A stretch of 10,000 nucleotides of DNA, from the NCBI RefSeq assembly GCF_020217185.1, contig NZ_JAIWNX010000151.1:1-10000 (forward strand), read 5' to 3'. Both the position numbers and the translations under genes were made by a program. The DNA comes from Asticcacaulis sp. (GTDB taxonomy: Bacteria > Pseudomonadota > Alphaproteobacteria > Caulobacterales > Caulobacteraceae). Shown here in pieces: positions 5,367-10,000 of this stretch. Within the stretch, counting starts at the first letter, position 1. Every line of letters starts with the position of its first letter. The notes under the pieces are model-generated. The model worked only from the letters and a program-made list of their open reading frames with translations, made no database searches and was not told the origin of the DNA.

Positions 5367-5843
5367 CTATTCCGCCATTACATCCACATATCCGGCATTC
5401 AGGACATGCGCGGCGTCGTCGGGTGAAATCGACAGCAGCAGGCCGCGTTGACCGGCATTGATATAGATGCGGTCATAAAGCTGCGCCGTCTCGTCTATGG
5501 CGGTCGGATGGGCTTTGCGCTGACCGAAGGGGGAGATGCCACCGACCTTGAAGCCCGTGACCTTTTCGGCCTCCGGTACCTTCATCATCTGCGCCGACTT
5601 GCCCTTGAAATGCGCCGCCAGCTTCTTCATCGACACTTCGCCGTCCGACGGCACGACGACGCAGACGCCCTTGCCATCGACCTCGGCCATCAGGGTCTTG
5701 AAGGTCTGCGACGGATCGACGCCCAGGGCTTCGGCGGCCTGCAGGCCGACGCGCGGCGCGTCCGGTTCGTAGGCATAGGGGTGGAGATCAAAGGCGATCC
5801 CGGCCTTTTGCAGGGCGGCGGTGGCAGCGGTGGTTTTGGACAT
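5367..5843 (-). CDS. ybaK: Cys-tRNA(Pro) deacylase, YbaK/EbsC family
   Basis: This 158-residue protein is of normal length for the family. YbaK hydrolyses cysteine wrongly attached to tRNA-Pro by prolyl-tRNA synthetase, acting in trans in the cytosol. Diagnostic parts are HPYAYEPDAP, TFKTLMAEVDG (47-57, with Lys49 at the place of the conserved lysine of YbaK), SMKKLAAHFKGKSAQMM, KVTGFKVGGISPFGQRK (94-110, the GGISPFG motif that separates YbaK from ProX and the ProRS INS domain), and YINAGQRGLLLSISP near the end. Only 9 bp separate its ATG from the stop of the threonine aldolase gene, so its ribosome-binding site (weak, GAGACC) falls at the end of that gene and translation is probably coupled. 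Confidence 0.93.
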   Translation of the reverse strand: MSKTTAATAALQKAGIAFDLHPYAYEPDAPRVGLQAAEALGVDPSQTFKTLMAEVDGKGVCVVVPSDGEVSMKKLAAHFKGKSAQMMKVPEAEKVTGFKVGGISPFGQRKAHPTAIDETAQLYDRIYINAGQRGLLLSISPDDAAHVLNAGYVDVMAE

Positions 5844-5852
5844 GATAAGGTC

Positions 5853-6890
5853 TCAGCGGCCGGGGAGATGTGTCTGGCAATCCGTCAGAAACGCCGTGAC
5901 CTCGTCCTCAGTCGTGGCGAAGCTGCATACCAGCCGATAGACATGCTCCCCCGCCAGAGACCACGGATAGAAGCGGTGCCCGGAGGCCTGCAACGCCTCC
6001 GCCAGCGCCGGGGGCAGGGTGACAAACAGGGCATTGGCCGCCTGCGGATAGACCAGTGATACCCCCTCAAGCGCGCTCAGCCCTTCGGCCAGACGCCGCG
6101 CCATGCCATTGGCGTGCCTTGCCAGGGTTAGCCACAAATCGTCTTCGATCAAGGCCAGCAACTGCGCCGACACGAAGCGCATCTTGGACGGCAACTGCCC
6201 CATGCGCTTGTGCCAGTATTCGAAGTCGCGGATCAGGGCGGGGTTCAAAATCACCACCGCTTCGGCCAGGGCCGCGCCCGCCTTGGTGCCGCCAAACGAC
6301 AGAATATCCACGCCGGTCACGGCCTCGCCCGGCGATACGCCCAAGGCCGCCACCCCATTGGCCAGCCGCGCCCCGTCCATATGGATCAGCAGACCGTGCC
6401 GGTCGGCCACGGCCCGCAGGGCGCGCAACTCTTCGACGCTATAGACCGTGCCGATCTCGGTTGATTGCGTCAGGCTGATCACCTTGGGGCGCGCGGCGTG
6501 CGGGGCGTGATCCTGCGACAGGGCGACGATGGCCTCGATCCCTTCGGGCGTCAGCTTGCCCAGCACGTCCGGCGCAATCAGGATCTTGGCCCCGGTGAAA
6601 AACTCCGGCAGGCCGCATTCGTCGTTCTGGATATGGGCGTCGCGCGTGGCGATCGTCGCCTCAAACGGCCGCATGACAGAGGCCAGCGCCACGCCATTGG
6701 TCGCCGATCCGTTGAAGGTCGGGAAGGCCCTGAGGTGCGGATTGCCAAACACCTCGCGCAGGCGGGTATTGAGGCGCGCCGTGATGTCATCCGCGCCGTA
6801 AGAGGCCGCGTGGCCTGCATTGGCGGCGCCGAGGGCGGCCAGAACGGCGGGGTGCATGGGGGCGGTATTGTCGCTGGCGAACCAGACCAT
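5853..6890 (-). CDS. ltaE: Low-specificity L-threonine aldolase
   Basis: This 345-residue PLP enzyme (fold type I, beta-eliminating lyase family) cleaves L-threonine or L-allo-threonine to glycine and acetaldehyde, in the cytosol. Key features are SDNTAPMHPAVLAAL at the N-terminus, the FNGSATN segment (59-65, PLP phosphate region), DAHIQNDECG (85-93), whose His86 is the ring-stacking histidine, HMDGARLANG (170-179), with Asp172 for the pyridine nitrogen and Arg175, and the Schiff-base lysine Lys203 in LSFGGTKAGA. All catalytic residues are present. The starting residues MVWFASDNTAP match the family, and length is normal. The GAGTGA ribosome-binding sequence is weak. It lies 15 bp downstream of the hotdog protein gene and 9 bp upstream of ybaK, the centre of a probable operon. 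Confidence 0.93.
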   Translation of the reverse strand: MVWFASDNTAPMHPAVLAALGAANAGHAASYGADDITARLNTRLREVFGNPHLRAFPTFNGSATNGVALASVMRPFEATIATRDAHIQNDECGLPEFFTGAKILIAPDVLGKLTPEGIEAIVALSQDHAPHAARPKVISLTQSTEIGTVYSVEELRALRAVADRHGLLIHMDGARLANGVAALGVSPGEAVTGVDILSFGGTKAGAALAEAVVILNPALIRDFEYWHKRMGQLPSKMRFVSAQLLALIEDDLWLTLARHANGMARRLAEGLSALEGVSLVYPQAANALFVTLPPALAEALQASGHRFYPWSLAGEHVYRLVCSFATTEDEVTAFLTDCQTHLPGR

Positions 6891-6905
6891 TCATCACTCG
6901 TGCGG

Positions 6906-7358
6906 CTATTTCGGAGGCTTTTTCCTCACATACAGCGTCTTGTGCACGCGCGCCACCACCACGCCGGCGTCGTCCACCACATCGACCTCAAATTCCGGCT
7001 CCAGCTTGGGCTGGCGGTCGGCCTCTGTGCGGAGGCGCGCGATCTCTTCCGGGGCAATGCGGAAAATGGCCGTGACCCGCCCGCGGCCGGGTTTGAGGAA
7101 GTCGATGCGCGCCGCCTTGTCCCAGACGATGTAACCGCGCCCCAGATGCGTCATCAGGATGGCCATAAAGAACGGGTCGCACATCATGTACAGCGAGCCG
7201 CCGAACTGCGTGCCGACCACATTGCGGTTCCACCAGCGCAGCTTCATCTGCACCTCGATCTCGGTGAAATCGGCATCGGTGCGCACGACGCGGATGCCCG
7301 CCCCGATAAATGGCGGATAGTAGTTGATCAGCTTGAAACGTTTGGCAAAGTCGGTCAT
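6906..7358 (-). CDS. DUF4442 hotdog-fold (thioesterase-like) protein
   Basis: This protein of about 150 residues belongs to the DUF4442 group of hotdog-fold proteins, related to PaaI/YiiD acyl-CoA thioesterases. Visible features are the NYYPPFIGAGIRV start, 'DFTEIEVQMKLRWWNRNVVGTQFGGSLY', where the VGTQFGGSLY stretch is the hotdog central helix that in thioesterases contacts the acyl-CoA, and MCDPFFMAILMTHLGRGYIVWDKAARIDFLKPGRG. A tail of beta strands follows (EPEFEVDVVDDAGVVVARVHKTLYVRKK). Activity and substrate are not shown by sequence. The start is ambiguous: GTG at 7361 is followed directly by ATG at 7358, and the ATG is preferred, with GGGG about 8 nt upstream. It is the first gene of the four-gene minus-strand run and diverges from the 2-dehydropantoate 2-reductase-like gene. 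Confidence 0.83.
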   Translation of the reverse strand: MTDFAKRFKLINYYPPFIGAGIRVVRTDADFTEIEVQMKLRWWNRNVVGTQFGGSLYMMCDPFFMAILMTHLGRGYIVWDKAARIDFLKPGRGRVTAIFRIAPEEIARLRTEADRQPKLEPEFEVDVVDDAGVVVARVHKTLYVRKKPPK

Positions 7359-7378
7359 CACACACCCCGCAGAAGAGG

Positions 7379-7394
7379 TTTACGTTATCGTCAA
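7379..7394. promoter_or_regulatory. Candidate operator palindrome TTTACG-N4-CGTCAA in divergent promoter region
   Basis: In the 82-bp gap between the two divergent start codons, TTTACG (7379-7384) and CGTCAA (7389-7394) form an imperfect inverted repeat centred on TTAT. The ACG/CGT cores and the outer TT/AA are symmetric. It resembles the TTxACGTTAACGTxAA-type sites of MerR-family regulators of the LiuR type, recalled from general knowledge. It sits about 20 bp before the DUF4442 start and about 46 bp before the reductase start, a suitable place to control either. No regulator gene is in the window. Confidence 0.35.
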
Positions 7395-7440
7395 AACGCA
7401 CGACGCGATAGAATCACCTTGGGGAAGGAAACGTAATAAA

Positions 7441-8331
7441 ATGGCGAACATTGTCATCATCGGGCCCGGCGCGGTCGGTCTGAGCGTCGGGGCGGCCCTG
7501 ATCGACGCCGGTCATCAGGTGGTGTTTGCTGCCCGGCAGGCGTTTTCGCAGCTTAAGGTCGCCAATGCCGGTGAGATGGCACCGCGCCGCCGGGCAACCG
7601 TGGTCACCGTGCCAGAGGCGCTCACGCCCGCCGATTGGGTGCTGCTGTGCGTCAAGGCGCATCAGGTCGAAGGGGCAAAGGCGTGGCTGGATGCCACGGT
7701 CGGACCGCAGACCCGCGTCGCCATCCTGCAAAATGGCGTAGAGCACCGTGAGCGGGTCACGCCGGTGGTTCCGGCGGGGACGGTGCTGGTGCCGGTGGTG
7801 GTCGATATTCCGGCAGGACGCTCGGCACCGGGTGTGGCTGAGTGGCGGGGGCGGGCGGGCTTGCTGACCGCCGATACGCCGGAAGGTCAGGCCTTCTGCG
7901 GCCTGTTTACGGGCAGCTTCGTCACGGCGCGCCCGACGCCTGACTATGTGAGCGAAAACTGGAAAAAGCTGTGCGTCAACGCGCCGGGCGGTGCCGTACT
8001 GGCGCTGACGGGACAAACCATGCAGGTCTTCCATCAGCCGGGTATTGCCGCGATTGCGCGCGCCATTCTGAGCGAATGCGTGGCCGTGGGGCGGGCCGAA
8101 GGCGCGGACCTGCCCGACGCTCTGATTGACACACAGATGGCGCGCTTTATGGCCGCCGCGCCCGACGACACCAATTCGATGTACGATGACCGCGCCGCCG
8201 GACGCGAAACCGAATGGGACGCCCGCAACGCCGTCATCGCGCGCAAAGGGCGCGTGCACGGCATTCCGACACCGGTCAGTGATCTGATCGTGCCTCTGTT
8301 GGCGGCGCAAAAGGTGGGCGTGCCGGGTTGA
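7441..8331 (+). CDS. 2-dehydropantoate 2-reductase-like (ketopantoate reductase family) oxidoreductase
   Basis: This 296-residue protein has the ketopantoate reductase two-domain layout. The Rossmann motif is IIGPGAVG (6-13), then LLCVKAHQ (68-75), with the conserved Lys72 near NADPH, and ILQNGVEH (95-102, the QNG motif). The helical domain has ENWKKLCVNA (172-181), whose Lys176 matches the catalytic lysine, and NSMYDDRAAGRETEWD (245-260), with the 'SM..D...GR.TE.D' motif and Glu258. The family reduces 2-dehydropantoate to pantoate for coenzyme A synthesis. Many genomes hold paralogues with other 2-oxo acid substrates, so no panE symbol is given. The frame is open back to 7324, but the GxGxxG-containing N-terminus and GGGGAAGGA upstream (rather long spacing, about 11 nt) favour ATG 7441. 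It is followed after 30 bp by the transporter gene. Confidence 0.87.
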   Translation: MANIVIIGPGAVGLSVGAALIDAGHQVVFAARQAFSQLKVANAGEMAPRRRATVVTVPEALTPADWVLLCVKAHQVEGAKAWLDATVGPQTRVAILQNGVEHRERVTPVVPAGTVLVPVVVDIPAGRSAPGVAEWRGRAGLLTADTPEGQAFCGLFTGSFVTARPTPDYVSENWKKLCVNAPGGAVLALTGQTMQVFHQPGIAAIARAILSECVAVGRAEGADLPDALIDTQMARFMAAAPDDTNSMYDDRAAGRETEWDARNAVIARKGRVHGIPTPVSDLIVPLLAAQKVGVPG

Positions 8332-8361
8332 TTATCGGCCCAAAGACGCCGACAAGGGGGC

Positions 8362-9342
8362 ATGACCGATGCTCCCGCCTTTACGCTGCGTAACCTGATC
8401 AAGACCTTCGACCCCTACATCCTGGCCCTGCTGGGCATGGTGGGGCTGGCCTCCATCCTGCCGGTGCGGGGCGACAGCGCTGTGGTCGCCGGCTGGGTCA
8501 AGGACGCTGCCATCGTGCTGCTGTTCTTCCTGCACGGGGCCAAGCTGTCGCGCGAAGCCATCTTCGCCGGGCTGTTGGCGTGGAAGGTGCATCTGGTGGT
8601 GTTCCTGACCACCTTTGCCGTGTTTCCGCTGCTGGGGCTGGGCATTCAGACGGCGCTGAAACCGCTGATGGACCCGATGATCCTGTCGGGCGTGCTGTTC
8701 CTCTGCCTTCTGCCCTCGACCGTTCAGTCGTCTATCGCCTTCACGGCCATAGCGGGCGGCAATGTCGCCGCGGCGGTGTGCAGCGCCTCGCTATCCAATA
8801 TTCTGGGGATTGTGATTACGCCGCTGCTGGTCGCGCTGCTGATGAAGACGACGGGCGGTGGCGTGTCGCTCGATTCCATCATCGACATCGCCCTCCAACT
8901 GCTGCTGCCCTTTGTGGTCGGGCACCTGATGCGGCCGTGGCTGAAGGGCTATCTCGACCGGCACAAGACGCTGGTCGGGCGGGTCGATCGCGGGTCGATC
9001 CTGCTGGTCGTCTATACGGCCTTTTCGGCCTCGGTGGTCGAAGGCCTGTGGTCGAAGGTGGGCTTAAGCGATCTGGGCCTGATCTTCGTCATCGGTGCCG
9101 GGCTTCTGGCGCTGGTCATGGGCGGCACCTGGTGGATGTCCGGGCGCATGGGCCTCAGCCACGAAGACCGCGTGGTGGTGCTGTTCTGCGGATCGAAGAA
9201 GTCGCTGGCCTCAGGCGTGCCGATGGCGGGGACGCTGTTTCCGGCCGCCGTGCTGGGGCCGGTTCTGTTGCCGGTGATGCTGTTCCATCAGTTGCAACTG
9301 ATCGTCTGCGCGTTTCTGGCTCCGCGCCTGAAGATCAGATGA
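8362..9342 (+). CDS. SBF-like bile acid:sodium symporter family transporter
   Basis: This 326-residue, highly hydrophobic protein has about ten predicted membrane segments and no cleavable signal peptide. It fits the SBF-like (YfeH-type) branch of the bile acid:sodium symporter superfamily. Characteristic parts are LLFFLHGAKLS (53-63), LCLLPSTVQSSIAFT (114-128), GGNVAAAVCSASLSNILG (132-149, the crossover region that in relatives binds sodium), the basic RPWLKGYLDRHK loop (191-202) and LFCGSKKSLASGVPMAGTLF (274-293). The natural cargo of bacterial members is mostly unknown; organic anions are likely. The ATG at 8362 has AAGGGGG just upstream. The 30-bp spacing suggests co-transcription with the ketopantoate-reductase-like gene, raising the possibility that the cargo is a related keto or hydroxy acid (inference only). 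Confidence 0.9.
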   Translation: MTDAPAFTLRNLIKTFDPYILALLGMVGLASILPVRGDSAVVAGWVKDAAIVLLFFLHGAKLSREAIFAGLLAWKVHLVVFLTTFAVFPLLGLGIQTALKPLMDPMILSGVLFLCLLPSTVQSSIAFTAIAGGNVAAAVCSASLSNILGIVITPLLVALLMKTTGGGVSLDSIIDIALQLLLPFVVGHLMRPWLKGYLDRHKTLVGRVDRGSILLVVYTAFSASVVEGLWSKVGLSDLGLIFVIGAGLLALVMGGTWWMSGRMGLSHEDRVVVLFCGSKKSLASGVPMAGTLFPAAVLGPVLLPVMLFHQLQLIVCAFLAPRLKIR

Positions 9343-9428
9343 AGATCAAAAATCCCTAAATCAGCGTTTTGCCCGAACCTTAGCTCAGCCCGCGGCGGCC
9401 ACGGCGAGACCTTATGTGGTGACGCCTA

Positions 9429-9458
9429 TCCTCTCGGTTCAACCCAAAAAGGAGAGGA
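9429..9458 (+). promoter_or_regulatory. Possible ribosome-binding-site-sequestering hairpin before CBS gene
   Basis: TCCTCTC (9429-9435) is the perfect complement of GAGAGGA (9452-9458), which overlaps the strong ribosome-binding sequence AAGGAGAGG (9449-9457) just before ATG 9461. The stem is 7 bp with a 16-nt loop. Pairing would partly hide the site. A purine-rich ribosome-binding site pairs easily by chance, so this is only a candidate. The rest of the 118-bp gap (9343-9460) shows no clear terminator or promoter. Confidence 0.3.
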
Positions 9459-9460
9459 CT

Positions 9461-9886
9461 ATGCTGATCAAGGACGTCATGTGCCGGGACATCAAGATTA
9501 TCCGCCCGGATACCCCGCTGGCCGTCGCGGCGCGCCTGATGCGCGATTGCGATTGCGGCTACCTGCCCGTGGGCGAAGACGACCGGCTGAAAGGGGCCGT
9601 CACTGACCGCGACATCGTGGTGCGGGGTCTGGCCGAAGGGCTGAACCCCGACGCGCCGGTGTCCGAAGTGATGACCGATCGCATCGTCTATTGCATGGAC
9701 AGCGATCACGTCGAGGTCGCCGCGCGCCACATGAAGGCCGAGCAGATCCGCCGCCTCGCCGTGCTCGACGCCAACCGTCGTATCGTCGGCGTCTTGTCCA
9801 TCGGCGATATTGCCCGCGTCACCGAAGACCGCGACCTGACCGGCAGTATCGAAAACGCCGTCGCCGAAGACACGGTGGCCGCCTGA
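9461..9886 (+). CDS. Stand-alone double CBS domain protein
   Basis: This 141-residue protein consists almost entirely of two CBS motifs forming one Bateman module. CBS1 is about residues 3-60 (IKDVMCRDIKIIRPDTPL through LKGAVTDRDIVVRGL). CBS2 is about 66-122 (VSEVMTDRIVYCMDSDHVE through RRLAVLDANRRIVGVLSIGDIA). The TDRDIV and GDIA ends of each repeat, with a Ser/Thr and Asp near the ligand pocket, are typical of adenine-nucleotide-binding CBS modules (AMP, ATP, SAM). Single-module proteins of this kind act as energy or ligand sensors on partner proteins; the partner is unknown. The start at 9461 is chosen because AAGGAG lies 6-7 nt upstream, while the earlier in-frame ATG at 9416 has no such site and adds non-CBS residues. 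The stop overlaps the start of the next gene (TGATG). Confidence 0.9.
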   Translation: MLIKDVMCRDIKIIRPDTPLAVAARLMRDCDCGYLPVGEDDRLKGAVTDRDIVVRGLAEGLNPDAPVSEVMTDRIVYCMDSDHVEVAARHMKAEQIRRLAVLDANRRIVGVLSIGDIARVTEDRDLTGSIENAVAEDTVAA

Positions 9887-10000
9887 TGCCCATTCGTGAT
9901 GACCTGATCCGCGACGATACCTCGACCGCCCCGACGCGCGACAATATTCTGGCCCTGCTCGACGACCTGATCGACACGGTGAACAATACGCTGCGCGTCG
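9886..10000 (+). CDS. Start of an unrecognised gene coupled to the CBS gene (truncated by window end)
   Basis: The ATG at 9886 shares its A with the TGA of the CBS gene, and the frame stays open for all 38 codons to the window edge with codon use like the neighbours. The translated start reads MPIRDDLIRDDTSTAPTRDN, followed by a helical stretch ILALLDDLIDTVNNTLRV. No family can be named from so little. The stop-start overlap implies translational coupling, so the product may be a partner of the CBS protein. It is placed as a gene mainly from the overlap and the clean open frame. Confidence 0.6.
   Translation, partial: MPIRDDLIRDDTSTAPTRDNILALLDDLIDTVNNTLRV

Noticed and set aside
6465..7436. 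Long open frame (323 codons) on the plus strand opposite ltaE and the DUF4442 gene
   Set aside because: Its composition is rich in Arg, Gly, His and Gln typical of an antisense frame in GC-rich DNA. The minus strand encodes two clear families with catalytic motifs over the same bases.
7414..8310. Long open frame (298 codons) on the minus strand opposite the ketopantoate-reductase-like gene
   Set aside because: It is an antisense frame with Arg/His-rich low-information sequence, while the plus strand carries all reductase motifs.
9416..9460. Earlier ATG for the CBS protein
   Set aside because: It has no ribosome-binding site, and the added residues lie outside the CBS fold. AAGGAG supports 9461.
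9343..9460. Search for an intrinsic terminator after the SBF-like transporter gene
   Set aside because: No stem followed by a T-run was found; only a small direct repeat GAAGATCA at the gene end.

Overview
This high-GC window looks like chromosomal DNA from an alphaproteobacterium. Protein styles, codon use and the dispersed palindromic repeat upstream of a GST gene fit Caulobacteraceae such as Asticcacaulis or Brevundimonas. That placement is inference; there is no rRNA or marker gene to fix it. No tRNA, IS element, phage gene or CRISPR array was seen. Most of the window is compact housekeeping and accessory metabolism, so no grand new system is claimed.

Layout. (1) 2-991 (+) is the C-terminal part of a PhoD-type alkaline phosphatase, cut by the window edge. 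(2) 992-1198 is intergenic and unusually structured, with three consecutive strong hairpins. (3) 1199-1720 (+) encodes a DUF1993 (DinB-like) protein whose end overlaps the convergent neighbour. (4) 1699-3583 (-) is a compact cluster read right to left: a broken DCC/DUF393 thiol-disulfide oxidoreductase gene, then a DUF4166 protein, then a saccharopine-dehydrogenase-like NAD(P)-binding protein. The last two overlap by 11 bp and the second starts at TTG. Divergent from it, 53 bp away, is a DUF2269 membrane protein (3637-4098, +).

(5) 4099-4263 is an AT-richer gap holding a two-hairpin dispersed-repeat-like element just upstream of a Nu-class (YfcG-like) glutathione S-transferase (4264-4890, +). 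(6) 4919-7358 (-) is a four-gene probable operon, in transcription order: hotdog-fold DUF4442 protein, low-specificity L-threonine aldolase, YbaK-type Cys-tRNA(Pro) deacylase, and a small unrecognised protein. (7) An 82-bp divergent gap (7359-7440) carries a TTTACG-N4-CGTCAA palindrome. It leads to a 2-dehydropantoate 2-reductase-like gene (7441-8331, +) and an SBF-like bile-acid:sodium-symporter-family transporter (8362-9342, +). (8) 9461-9886 (+) encodes a stand-alone double-CBS protein. Its stop overlaps the start of another gene that runs off the window end.

The most useful observations are the internally deleted, frameshifted DCC gene inside an otherwise intact cluster, the triple-hairpin element at 991-1114 with possible pairing to the downstream ribosome-binding region, the repeat upstream of the GST, and the candidate operator in the 7.4-kb divergent gap.
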